A DNA stretch of 64,000 nucleotides from Flavobacterium ranwuense (GTDB lineage: Bacteria > Bacteroidota > Bacteroidia > Flavobacteriales > Flavobacteriaceae): contig NZ_SMLH01000003.1 in assembly GCF_004349315.1 (NCBI RefSeq), forward strand, positions 1 to 64,000, in the 5' to 3' direction. Within the stretch, counting starts at the first letter, position 1; each line of letters opens with the position of its first letter. The notes below the pieces were generated by a model. The model saw only the letters and a program-made list of their open reading frames with translations. It made no database searches and had not been told where the DNA came from. Below, piece after piece: positions 7,117 to 15,894 of this stretch. The translations under genes and the position numbers were made by a program.

Positions 7117-8355
7117 ATGCAAGTAGAAGATAAAGAGGTCATTTTATTAAAAGTTTCCGGTCAGGACAAACCGGGTGTAACGGCTGGTTTAACATCCATC
7201 TTGGCGACTTATGATGCCATTATTTTAGATATTGGACAAGCAGACATTCATGACACGCTCTCTTTAGGTATTTTATTTGAAATAAAAGCGGGTTCTTCTT
7301 CTGGGCCTGTTTTAAAAGATTTATTGTTTAAAGCGTATGAATTGGGGGTTAAAGTTAAGTTTATTCCGATTTCTATAGACGATTACGAAATTTGGGTAAA
7401 AGCACAACGCAAACAACGTTATATCATAAATGTTTTGGGAGAAACATTAACGGCTGTACAATTGGCGGCTGTAACTAGAATATTATCGAACCAAAATTTA
7501 AATATTGACGCTATCAAAAGATTAACGGGAAGGGTTTCTATTATTGAAAAAGAAGAATTTCCTCGTTCTTGCGTACAATTATCTGTAACTGGCAATATTG
7601 TCGATAAAACGTTGATGACGGCTAGTTTTATGGAAATTTCCAGAACCTTAGATGTGGATATTTCTTTTCAAGAAGACAATATGTATAGACGAAACAGACG
7701 TTTGGTGTGCTTTGATATGGATTCTACCTTAATTCAAACGGAAGTAATTGATGAATTGGCTGAATTAGCGGGTGTGGGTGAGCAGGTAAGAGCCATAACT
7801 GAATCGGCTATGAATGGCGAAATTGATTTTAGCGAAAGCTTCAAACAACGCATGGCTTTGTTAGAAGGCTTGAGTGAAGATGTGCTGCAAACAGTTGCTG
7901 AAAATCTGCCCATAACAAAAGGAGCACATCGCTTGATGAAGGCCTTAAAATATTACGGATATAAAACCGCTATTTTATCAGGAGGATTCACTTATTTTGG
8001 TCATTATTTACAAAAGGAATTAGGGATTGATTACGTTCACGCTAATGAATTAGAGATTATAGACGGCAAATTGACAGGTAACTATATAGGCGAAATTGTT
8101 GATGGTCAAAAGAAAGCAGAATATCTAAAAGCTATTGCAGAAAAAGAAGGGATTCACATCAATCAAACCATTGCGGTGGGTGATGGTGCCAATGATTTGC
8201 CTATGTTGAATTTGGCAGGTTTAGGAATTGCTTTTCATGCCAAACCTACGGTAAAAGAAAAAGCAGAAAGTTCTATTTCCAGCTTAGGCCTCGACGGTGT
8301 TTTATACCTGTTAGGCTACCACGACAGGCATATTGATATGATGGAGGAGGAGTAA
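7117..8355 (+). CDS. serB: Phosphoserine phosphatase
   Basis: HAD-family enzyme that dephosphorylates phosphoserine in the last step of serine synthesis. The N-terminal half holds ACT-type regulatory sequence (KVSGQDKPGVTAGLTSIL). The C-terminal half holds HAD motif I, CFDMDSTLIQTE, then ILSGGFTYF (motif II) and AVGDGANDLPML (motif III/IV). The ATG at 7117 was preferred. An in-frame TTG at 7078 would add 13 residues (SIFVHSKSNNYS...) that do not look like the family's start. About 412 residues is the usual length for the ACT-SerB form. Confidence 0.95.
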   Translation: MQVEDKEVILLKVSGQDKPGVTAGLTSILATYDAIILDIGQADIHDTLSLGILFEIKAGSSSGPVLKDLLFKAYELGVKVKFIPISIDDYEIWVKAQRKQRYIINVLGETLTAVQLAAVTRILSNQNLNIDAIKRLTGRVSIIEKEEFPRSCVQLSVTGNIVDKTLMTASFMEISRTLDVDISFQEDNMYRRNRRLVCFDMDSTLIQTEVIDELAELAGVGEQVRAITESAMNGEIDFSESFKQRMALLEGLSEDVLQTVAENLPITKGAHRLMKALKYYGYKTAILSGGFTYFGHYLQKELGIDYVHANELEIIDGKLTGNYIGEIVDGQKKAEYLKAIAEKEGIHINQTIAVGDGANDLPMLNLAGLGIAFHAKPTVKEKAESSISSLGLDGVLYLLGYHDRHIDMMEEE

Positions 8356-8369
8356 ATAGTGCAATAATG

Positions 8370-8397
8370 ATAATAATAATAATAATAATAATAATAA
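8370..8397. repeat. ATA trinucleotide microsatellite
   Basis: About nine uninterrupted ATA/TAA units lie between the serB stop codon and its terminator. The tract is non-coding and likely to vary in length. Confidence 0.9.
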
Positions 8398-8401
8398 AAT
8401 A

Positions 8402-8438
8402 GGCTGTCCCTAAATTACTTTTCGGATAGCTTTTTTTA
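8402..8438 (+). terminator. serB terminator
   Basis: GCTGTCC and GGATAGC form a stem with one G-T pair, followed by seven T. The T-run overlaps the stop codon of the small lipoprotein gene on the other strand. Confidence 0.7.
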
Positions 8439-8585
8439 TACTTTAACGGTAAACACTTTTTCAGGTTTTTTCAGTGTTTGTTTTTCGGGAGATTTACAAA
8501 TTCCTCTTGCGCCGCAACTCATTCTATGCGGTCCGCAGGAACTCAGTACAACTAGTGTAATCAAGATGTAGAAGGTGTTTTTCAT
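8436..8585 (-). CDS. Small predicted lipoprotein (49 residues)
   Basis: A short gene read as MKNTFYILITLVVLSSCGPH, then RMSCGARGICKSPEKQTLKK and PEKVFTVKV. The first 17 residues form a lipoprotein signal peptide with the lipobox LSSC (Cys17), followed by three more Cys in a basic tail. It starts seven bases after the GH3-family stop codon on the same strand, so the two are probably co-transcribed. The family is not recognised and the function is unknown. It would be anchored in the cell envelope. Confidence 0.75.
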   Translation of the reverse strand: MKNTFYILITLVVLSSCGPHRMSCGARGICKSPEKQTLKKPEKVFTVKV

Positions 8586-8592
8586 CTTTAGT

Positions 8593-10119
8593 CTATTGTA
8601 TTATTTCAAACTGCATGCTTTTCAGTTGTTCCAAATAATCTCTTTGGTTAGAAAGTCTAGGAATTTTGTGTTGTCCACCTAATTTGTCCTTGCCTTTTAG
8701 CCAATCATAAAACAAATTTTTCCGGGCTACATTTATTACTAACGGATTTAACGTCATGTTGTTGTAGCGCTTTGCTTCGTAATCTGAATTTAAAGATTGT
8801 ATGGATTCATCCAATGCTTTCTGGAATTGCGATAGATCAGCCGGATTGTCTTTGAATTCAATCATCCATTCATGGGCGCCTTTTTCTTTACCATCCATAA
8901 ATATAGGCGCAACGGTGTAATCAACTACTTCCATTTGGGTCATTTTACAGGCTTTGGCAATAGCCTGATCGGTATTTTCGACCATCAATTCTTCACCAAA
9001 AACATTAATGTGATGCTTGGTTCTTCCCGTAACTCGAATTCGGTACGGATTTAATGACGTAAAACGAACGGTATCACCAATCAAATAGCGCCACAAACCG
9101 GAATTGGTGGTAATCACCAAAGCATAATTTTTGAAAAGTTCCACATCTGCCAGTCGAATTACTTTTTGATCCAGTGTTCCAAAAGTATCCATTGGAATAA
9201 ATTCATAGAAAATTCCGTAATCCAGCATCAATAATAAATCACTGGAATTATTTAAATCCTGAATGGCAAAAAAGCCTTCGGACGCATTGTATATTTCGTA
9301 ATATTTAAACTCTTTTTTAGGCAATATTTTTTTATACTGTTCTCGGTAGGGTTCGAAATTTACACCTCCGTGAAAGTAGACTTCCAAATTAGGCCAAAGT
9401 TCAAATAAATTTCCTTTTCCGGTTTCTTCCAGCATTTTATTCATTAAAACTAACATCCACGAAGGAACTCCGGCAAAACTGGTTACGTTTTCGTTTTTTG
9501 TTTCGTTTATAATCGCAGCAATTTTAGTTTCCCATTCACTCATAAGGGAAATTTTGTTGCTTGGCGTACTGCTGAACTCCGCCCAAATAGGCATATTTTC
9601 GATTAATATGGCAGACAAATCTCCAAAGAACGTATTGTTGTCTTCATAGATTTGGGAACTTCCGCCAAGACGCAAACTTTTTCCAAGAAACAGTTCTGAA
9701 TCTTCGTTGTTGTTTAAATACAAACACAATAAATCCTTACTCCCTTTATAATGACAATCTTCCAGGGCTTCGTTACTTACCGGAATAAATTTACTTTTGG
9801 CGTTTGTAGTTCCGCTAGATTTTGCAAACCATTTTATAGGGGTTTCCCAAAAAACATTTTGTTCACCTATACGGGTTCTTTCAATCAACGGTTGTAATTC
9901 TTCGTAGGTCGAAATAGGAATTCTTTCGGCAAAAGTAGCATAGGAATGTATCGAAGCATAATCATATTGCTTGCCTAAAACTGTGTTTTTTGATGACTGA
10001 ATTAAATGCATAAGCAATTCTTCCTGAACCTCATTGGGATATTTTAGGAAAAGTTCGATCTGATGGATTCTTTGTTTTAGAACCCAGGAGGCAAACGAAT
10101 TGATTATGGTTAAAGGCAT
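8593..10119 (-). CDS. GH3 family acyl-adenylate/auxin-responsive-like protein
   Basis: A 508-residue protein of the GH3 branch of the ANL adenylating enzymes, which activate carboxylic acids with ATP, often for conjugation to amino acids. Seen: FAKSSGTTNAKSKFIPVS (the SGTT phosphate-binding motif) and YYEIYNASEGFFAIQ (the Y-x-x-SEG motif). The C-terminal VTGRTKHHINVFGEELM has the hinge and small domain. The substrate in bacteria is not known. It is followed by the tiny lipoprotein gene. The 188-base gap to the divergent DUF2797 gene carries inverted AATCTAAAATC-type repeats at both edges. Confidence 0.9.
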   Translation of the reverse strand: MPLTIINSFASWVLKQRIHQIELFLKYPNEVQEELLMHLIQSSKNTVLGKQYDYASIHSYATFAERIPISTYEELQPLIERTRIGEQNVFWETPIKWFAKSSGTTNAKSKFIPVSNEALEDCHYKGSKDLLCLYLNNNEDSELFLGKSLRLGGSSQIYEDNNTFFGDLSAILIENMPIWAEFSSTPSNKISLMSEWETKIAAIINETKNENVTSFAGVPSWMLVLMNKMLEETGKGNLFELWPNLEVYFHGGVNFEPYREQYKKILPKKEFKYYEIYNASEGFFAIQDLNNSSDLLLMLDYGIFYEFIPMDTFGTLDQKVIRLADVELFKNYALVITTNSGLWRYLIGDTVRFTSLNPYRIRVTGRTKHHINVFGEELMVENTDQAIAKACKMTQMEVVDYTVAPIFMDGKEKGAHEWMIEFKDNPADLSQFQKALDESIQSLNSDYEAKRYNNMTLNPLVINVARKNLFYDWLKGKDKLGGQHKIPRLSNQRDYLEQLKSMQFEIIQ

Positions 10120-10307
10120 GGAGATTTGGGATTTTAGATTTATGATTGCAGATTTTAGATTTGAAAATAGGTTTACAAATACTAACTTTGCAATAATACC
10201 AAAAATAGTGTTTTTTTATAAAAAACAATTCTATTTGTATCAAATATTCTAACTCAAAAGAGTAGTCTTGCTAGCTGCAATCTACAATCTTAAATCTGCA
10301 ATCTAAA
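10119..10307. repeat. Inverted AATCTAAAATC/AATCTGCA repeats in a divergent promoter region
   Basis: Next to the GH3 start the minus strand reads AAATCTGCAATC and AAATCTAAAATC (10130-10166 inverted). Next to the DUF2797 start the plus strand reads CTGCAATCTACAATC and AAATCTGCAATCTAAA (10273-10306). The same words precede the DUF1508 start (23475-23505) and follow fabD (31505-31519). The role is unknown. Confidence 0.6.
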
Positions 10308-11102
10308 ATGACATACGAAGGTGTACTTACAAAAATGCAAACCGAATTTGGAAACCCAATTCAATATTATTTAGTTTTTGAGAATAGCTTTTTAAACGTG
10401 AATCAGTTACTGAATAAAAGTATTGAGATTAATTTTGTGGGGTATCAATGTTTGAATTGCGGGAAGAAGAAAAAAATATTCCGTCAGGGATGCTGTTATG
10501 ATTGTTTCTATTCTAGTGCCTCGGTTGGGGATTGGATTATGAAACCGGAGTTAAGTACTGCCCATCTTGGGATTCAGGATAGAGATCTAGCTTATGAAGA
10601 AAAAGTACAATTGCAACCGCATATTGTGTATTTGGCTTTGTCCAGCGAAGTCAAAGTAGGAGTGACCAGAAAAACACAAGTACCTACACGATGGATAGAT
10701 CAAGGCGCAACCCAAGCCATTTCGATTGTTGAAGTTCCGAATCGATACTTGGCCGGAATTACGGAGGTGGCGCTGAAAAATCATTATGCTGATAAAACCA
10801 ATTGGAGAAAAATGTTGACCAATAATGTGGAACAAATTGACTTAGTTGCAGAACGGATGAAAGTGGAAAATTTTATTCCAACGGAGGTTCAGGAATATTT
10901 CTATTCGCAAAAAAATGATTTGTATGAGATGCATTATCCTGTTTTACAATACCCAAATAAAGTAAACAGTTTGAGTTTAGATAAAACACCTCAAATTCAA
11001 GGAAAACTAACCGGAATAAAAGGACAGTATTTATTGTTTGAGGATGGAACAGTTTTTAATATCCGTGGTTCCGAAGGATATGTGGTAAAAATCAAAGTAT
11101 AA
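10308..11102 (+). CDS. DUF2797 domain-containing protein
   Basis: A 264-residue protein fitting DUF2797, of unknown function. A cysteine cluster (Cys48, Cys51, Cys62, Cys63, Cys66) forms a likely zinc knuckle. The central VYLALSSEVKVGVTRKTQVP and RWIDQGA resemble the core of a GIY-YIG-like fold, so a nucleic-acid role is possible but is inference. There is no signal peptide. It is transcribed alone, and a strong terminator separates it from the converging AsmA-like gene. Confidence 0.85.
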   Translation: MTYEGVLTKMQTEFGNPIQYYLVFENSFLNVNQLLNKSIEINFVGYQCLNCGKKKKIFRQGCCYDCFYSSASVGDWIMKPELSTAHLGIQDRDLAYEEKVQLQPHIVYLALSSEVKVGVTRKTQVPTRWIDQGATQAISIVEVPNRYLAGITEVALKNHYADKTNWRKMLTNNVEQIDLVAERMKVENFIPTEVQEYFYSQKNDLYEMHYPVLQYPNKVNSLSLDKTPQIQGKLTGIKGQYLLFEDGTVFNIRGSEGYVVKIKV

Positions 11103-11110
11103 AATTCCAC

Positions 11111-11153
11111 AAAAAAGCAGGAATTTCTATTTTAGAAATTCCTGCTTTTTTTA
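11111..11153. terminator. Bidirectional terminator between DUF2797 and the AsmA-like gene
   Basis: AGCAGGAATTTCTA pairs with TAGAAATTCCTGCT, with A-rich and T-rich flanks, so it can serve both converging genes. Confidence 0.85.
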
Positions 11154-11181
11154 TGATAAAAAACTATTGCTTTATATCAAA

Positions 11182-13809
11182 TTATTCTTGTTGTACTTTA
11201 GGCTCTTCTGTTTTTTTCTTTTTATTAAACAATCCATTTAATAAATCTTTAGCCTTAGTTTTTACCTCTTCCTTAGTTGCGGGAGTTGTAGGAGTCGCCG
11301 TTTTTGTAGTATCTCCTGGCTTCTTGTTTTTATTAATGAAATCAGTCAAAGCCGAAGTTCCTTGTTTTACCAGTCTGTCTTTTTGTTGGTTTACTAGTTG
11401 AGTAGTCAATTTAGTTACCGCACTGTTGATGTCAGTTGTGATTTTTGGATTCGTGAAATTCCCAACTAATATCGCATTTATCGGAATGCTTTGCACTTTT
11501 GCAGCATCAGCAGGAGATAATTTTGCAATTAGCGCATTCGCTTCTGAACCCAAATATTTTGCGGGAACATCAAATTTTAGATTGTAATTCATGCTTTGGT
11601 CAAAACCATGCGTTCCTCCAATCGTTGCTTTGATGTCTTTATACTTGATGTCAAATGGTTTTACATTTACTTTTCCATCTTTGAAAGTAACCGCAGCTTT
11701 CAAATCATTCAAATTGATTTTACTCACATCAATGAATTTCAAGTTAGAACCTAATGCGGTCAGCAAAGTCGAATTACTCGAATTTACAGTGGTCGAAAGC
11801 AGTTGTCCTAACAAATCACCGGTAAGCGTTTTCAAGTCAGGAGTTAGTTCTGTTGCATCAAGATTTCCGTTCAATTTGATAGTTGAATTCAACTTTCCAT
11901 TGATAATCCCAGCTATTGGTGCAATTTTTTTCAACATATCCAGTTGGGTGAAAGACTGTGCGATATCAACTTGATTTAATTTTAAATCCATATTGAAAAC
12001 GGGCGTTTTTCCTTTTGTGGAAACAGCTCCGTCTACGCCAATTGTTCCTCCAAAAATGGATGTTTTTACATTTTGCAAAGTCACTTTTTCGTCTTTCACG
12101 ATTAGTTTTCCCGAAACATCTTTCAGAGTCAAATTATCATATAAAACCGTAGTCGCTTTTGCGGTAAGCGTACAATTTAAGAAAGCAGGAATCTTCATGG
12201 CTTCCGCTTTTTTAGTTTCCGTTTTAGTCGCAGTTTTATTGGTTTCGCCGGTTGTCATAAAATCATCAACGGCTAATTGTTTAGAATTCATGTTGAAGTT
12301 TCCTTTCAATTCTTGGTTTCTAAATATAAACCCGTAAAAATTCTCTAAAACTCCCGTTACACTAATGTCACTTTTTCCTGTAGTCGCATTCAGCTGTTTC
12401 AAATTGACTTGGCTGGGATTAAACTGAACTAAAGCAGTGCTAATGTTCATTGTCTTACCGTTCTCATCCACATAATTGAAGCCTGAAAGACTCATTGTTC
12501 CTGCATTATTGATGTTTTGATACTGACTTTTTTCTACAGATTGCATATCAAATTTTGTAGTCACATCGGCCTTTAAAATTCCTGACAGTGGCTTGTCCAG
12601 TTTTATAGGATACGCTTTGGAAAGATTGGCTAAATTGATAGTTCCTTTTAAAGCGGCATCAACAACCGCATTTTGAGTTATGTTTCTTATGTTGGCTTTG
12701 GCATTAAAAACATCTTGATCTATTTTGAAAGAGAGCTTGTCCAAGTTGACATACGTGTCATTTAGAATCCCTGTTTCGTTTATAATTTTAGTGTCAATAA
12801 CGATGTCTTGAACTGATTTTGGTAAATTAGGATATTGAAATGAAGCGTTATTTGAGGCTATTGCAATGTTGAATTTTGGAACTGTTGAATCTGAATACAA
12901 GCCTTTGGCAAAACCTGCAACAGTAAAATCGCCGGTTGTTTTCACATTGTCCAAACTCGATGCATAGGCTGCAGGGATAATTCCCAAGAAATTTTTGAAA
13001 GATGAAGTAGGAGTTTTAAATATCAAATCATATTGTTGACCCGTTTCGACCATTTGAATGAATCCATCAAATTCCAGTGGCAATTGATTAATTAACGCTT
13101 TGTTTTCTTTGAAGGTGTATTTACTTTTTTCTAAATCGATTCCCAAAACTGCGTCCAGAGTCAAGGCTACATTTTTCATGTAATTGACTTTGTCCATATC
13201 GAGTGATACTTTCGCCGTTGACTTGGTGACCAAATCTAATTTTTGGGCTGCAAAATCCCCGGTTCCTTCGTGGTTTAAACTGTCGATTATCATTTTTATT
13301 TTTGAGCTTTCGTCAAAATAACGGAACTTGAAATTCTCAATTTTATAATCTTGTATTTTTAATGATAACGGACTGCTTTTTCCATCGTCTTTGGTTTTTT
13401 CATCTTTCAAAGCAATATCGTAATTCCCGATTCCATCTTTGTTGAAAATGATATTGATTAATCCATTTTTCGAGGAGATTCCGTCAATAGACATCGCTTC
13501 GTTTTTACCTTTAAAAAGTTCTTTGATAGACATTTTTAAATTCAATTCGCCTAATGAAATCAAAGTGTCGCCTTCAAAAGGAGCTTTGTTTATAATGACT
13601 AATTTTTCCAGCGTTACATTCGCATTTGGGAAATTTTTGAATAAGCTTAAATCCGCTTCTGCAAAAGAGACCCTGGCATCTACTTTGGCATTGATAGCTT
13701 CAGAAATTTTAGCTTTTATTTGATTTTTAAATAGATAAGGCGCAGCAAATAAAGTCACGACGAGCAGGATAATCAGAATTCCAATGATTTTTAAAACTTT
13801 CTTTATCAT
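11182..13809 (-). CDS. AsmA-like inner-membrane protein
   Basis: An 875-residue protein of the AsmA/TamB-like superfamily, linked to lipid transport or assembly at the outer membrane. One N-terminal membrane helix (about residues 7-25, IIGILIILLVVTLFAAPYLF) is followed by the typical ARVSFAEADLSLFKNFPNANV opening. Long beta-repetitive segments follow, and then the AsmA C-terminal region (about 560-800). The last 60 residues are low-complexity, rich in Lys, Thr, Pro and Glu. It is transcribed alone from a good promoter at 13841-13872. Confidence 0.85.
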   Translation of the reverse strand: MIKKVLKIIGILIILLVVTLFAAPYLFKNQIKAKISEAINAKVDARVSFAEADLSLFKNFPNANVTLEKLVIINKAPFEGDTLISLGELNLKMSIKELFKGKNEAMSIDGISSKNGLINIIFNKDGIGNYDIALKDEKTKDDGKSSPLSLKIQDYKIENFKFRYFDESSKIKMIIDSLNHEGTGDFAAQKLDLVTKSTAKVSLDMDKVNYMKNVALTLDAVLGIDLEKSKYTFKENKALINQLPLEFDGFIQMVETGQQYDLIFKTPTSSFKNFLGIIPAAYASSLDNVKTTGDFTVAGFAKGLYSDSTVPKFNIAIASNNASFQYPNLPKSVQDIVIDTKIINETGILNDTYVNLDKLSFKIDQDVFNAKANIRNITQNAVVDAALKGTINLANLSKAYPIKLDKPLSGILKADVTTKFDMQSVEKSQYQNINNAGTMSLSGFNYVDENGKTMNISTALVQFNPSQVNLKQLNATTGKSDISVTGVLENFYGFIFRNQELKGNFNMNSKQLAVDDFMTTGETNKTATKTETKKAEAMKIPAFLNCTLTAKATTVLYDNLTLKDVSGKLIVKDEKVTLQNVKTSIFGGTIGVDGAVSTKGKTPVFNMDLKLNQVDIAQSFTQLDMLKKIAPIAGIINGKLNSTIKLNGNLDATELTPDLKTLTGDLLGQLLSTTVNSSNSTLLTALGSNLKFIDVSKINLNDLKAAVTFKDGKVNVKPFDIKYKDIKATIGGTHGFDQSMNYNLKFDVPAKYLGSEANALIAKLSPADAAKVQSIPINAILVGNFTNPKITTDINSAVTKLTTQLVNQQKDRLVKQGTSALTDFINKNKKPGDTTKTATPTTPATKEEVKTKAKDLLNGLFNKKKKTEEPKVQQE

Positions 13810-13840
13810 AATTTAATTTCTTTAGATTCTATAAGTGGAG

Positions 13841-13872
13841 CAAAAATAGTGCCTTCGATTCTTTTACAAAAA
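13841..13872 (-). promoter_or_regulatory. Promoter of the AsmA-like gene
   Basis: On the minus strand TTTTTG (13867-13872) and TATTTTTG (13841-13848) lie 18 bases apart, a clean Bacteroidota -33/-7 pair about 32 bases ahead of the start codon. Confidence 0.65.
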
Positions 13873-13940
13873 TAGTATTTTTAGGACAGAGTAGTTTTTT
13901 TGGTGTTTTTTATAAACAATAATTTAACTTTATAGTATAA

Positions 13941-13976
13941 AAAAATCCGTTTAAACAATTGATTAAACGGATTTCA
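13941..13976 (-). terminator. sppA terminator
   Basis: AATCCGTTTAA pairs with TTAAACGGATT around a short loop, with a T-run on the minus strand. It lies about 20 bases after the sppA stop codon. Confidence 0.8.
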
Positions 13977-13995
13977 TAGTGAGTTACAAAAGCTC

Positions 13996-15756
13996 TTAAT
14001 GAATGTTAATTTCAAAAGGCATTAGGGCTTGAACTCCTTTTTGTGCTTGCAATTTTTTTATTTCTTGCATAATTCTATAGTTTTCCTCTCCTATTTCTTC
14101 TTTTATAAAGTCTTCTTTAGATTTTGCAAAAGGAAGATTAGCTAAAAGATCCTCGAAATTTTTCTCGTATTCCGGATAATTTTGGGTGCTGTAGCTTTTT
14201 ATTTTTGCCATAGAAGCTGCTTTTGCAATAGCGTCATCTAAACCTCCAATTTTATCCACAAGTCCAATTTTCACTGCTTCTGAACCTGTCCAAACTCTTC
14301 CTTGTGCAATAGCGTCAACTTGTGCAAATGTCATTTTTCGACCTTGTGCTACATGCGTAACAAAAGTTTTGTAAATGTGTTCAACACTTTCTTGGGTAAC
14401 CGCTTTGAATTTTTTATCCAATGGTACAAAAGGACTATAATTTGCCGAATTTTCATGGGTCTTGACTTGCTCCGTATAGATTCCTATTTTAGTAGCCAAT
14501 GGTGTGAAGTTGGGTAATATTCCAAAAACACCAATAGAACCTGTAATTGTATTTTCTTCGGCAAAAATGGTGTTGGCGTTACACGCAATATAATACCCTC
14601 CTGAAGCCGCATAATTCCCCATAGAAACTACTACTGGTTTTACTTTTTTAGTCAATTCAATCTCTCTCCAAATCAAATCTGAGGTCAAAGCGCTTCCGCC
14701 AGGACTGTCAATACGAAGTACAATAGCCTTTACATTTTTATTTTTTCGAGCCTCTTGTAACGAGCGACGCATAGAACCTTCTCCGATGACATTCACATCA
14801 CCTTCGCCACCCCTGATTTCTCCTTGGGCATAAATAATGGCTATTTCATCTTTACTGTCGAACGTTTGTGAAGTAGTGGCTACTTTTTGAGCATAATCAC
14901 AAATAGACACTTTATTGTATTCTTCGTCGTTGGCTACTTTAAGTGCTTTTCGGATGGCGTTGTGATACACATCTTCATAGGCAATAACGTCAATCAATTT
15001 CTGTGATTTTGCCATTTCCGGAGTTCGAGCAAGAAGTCCATTGGCAATTTCATTCAATTTAGCCACAGATATATTTCGGCTTTTAGAGATGTCAGTAGTG
15101 ATCGAATTCCAAACGGAATTCAGTAATGCGGTAGTTTGTTCTCTGTTGGCATCACTCATTTTGTTTTCTAAAAACGGTTCAACGGCACTTTTATATTTTC
15201 CATGGCGGATCACTTCCATTTTTAATCCTGATTTTTCCTGAAAATCTTTAAAGAACATAAGTTCAGCAGAAAGGCCTTTGAAATCCATATCTCCGACAGG
15301 ATTTAAGTAAATTGGGCTGGCAACAGAATTTAGATAATATTCTTTTTGTGAATACGAATTGGCATAAGCCATGACGAATTTACCTGATTTTTTAAAGCTT
15401 TCCAGAGCATCTCTTAATGCCTTACTTTGCGCCATACCTAATGACGAAGCATTATTTAGGATCGAAATACCTTTAATGTCGGCATCTTTTTTTGCTTCTT
15501 CAATGGCATTAATAATGTCTGATAAGCCTACTTTTTTGTTTTCTGAAAAAATAGTTACCCAAGGGTCTTTGTATTTTCCGGCATAGTCGTTTCTGATGTC
15601 TTCCAAATTCAATTCTATAACAGAATTATTTTTTACCGTAACACCTTCAGATTCACCACCAAAAATGGCTCCAATGAGAATAATTCCAAAAAAGAACAAC
15701 ATGAAAAAAACAAAAATACCTATAATGGTAGCTAATACATTTCCTAAAAATCTCAT
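13996..15756 (-). CDS. sppA: Signal peptide peptidase SppA, 67K type
   Basis: Membrane-bound serine protease (family S49) that digests cleaved signal peptides. At 586 residues it is the long, duplicated form. An N-terminal membrane helix (about 8-33) anchors it. The general-base Lys is in HGKYKSAVEPF, in the first domain, and the nucleophile Ser is in MGNYAASGGYYIA, in the second. ITGSIGVFG closes the active-site region. It diverges from the folK-dNK fusion gene and has its own terminator. Confidence 0.95.
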   Translation of the reverse strand: MRFLGNVLATIIGIFVFFMLFFFGIILIGAIFGGESEGVTVKNNSVIELNLEDIRNDYAGKYKDPWVTIFSENKKVGLSDIINAIEEAKKDADIKGISILNNASSLGMAQSKALRDALESFKKSGKFVMAYANSYSQKEYYLNSVASPIYLNPVGDMDFKGLSAELMFFKDFQEKSGLKMEVIRHGKYKSAVEPFLENKMSDANREQTTALLNSVWNSITTDISKSRNISVAKLNEIANGLLARTPEMAKSQKLIDVIAYEDVYHNAIRKALKVANDEEYNKVSICDYAQKVATTSQTFDSKDEIAIIYAQGEIRGGEGDVNVIGEGSMRRSLQEARKNKNVKAIVLRIDSPGGSALTSDLIWREIELTKKVKPVVVSMGNYAASGGYYIACNANTIFAEENTITGSIGVFGILPNFTPLATKIGIYTEQVKTHENSANYSPFVPLDKKFKAVTQESVEHIYKTFVTHVAQGRKMTFAQVDAIAQGRVWTGSEAVKIGLVDKIGGLDDAIAKAASMAKIKSYSTQNYPEYEKNFEDLLANLPFAKSKEDFIKEEIGEENYRIMQEIKKLQAQKGVQALMPFEINIH

Positions 15757-15894
15757 AATTATATTTTTTTAATATGTCGTAAAAAAGATTGAAATGTTAC
15801 AAATAATTGTTTGTAATTTCTAAGTTTAATTATCAACACAGGATACAAATATATTGCTAATTCTAAAATTCTTTTAGTTAATTTGCACCTAATT

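Noticed and set aside
11153..12337. Several plus-strand ORFs under the AsmA-like gene
   Set aside because: They are shadows. The minus-strand protein has a membrane helix, domain signatures and a promoter, and the plus-strand frames have none.
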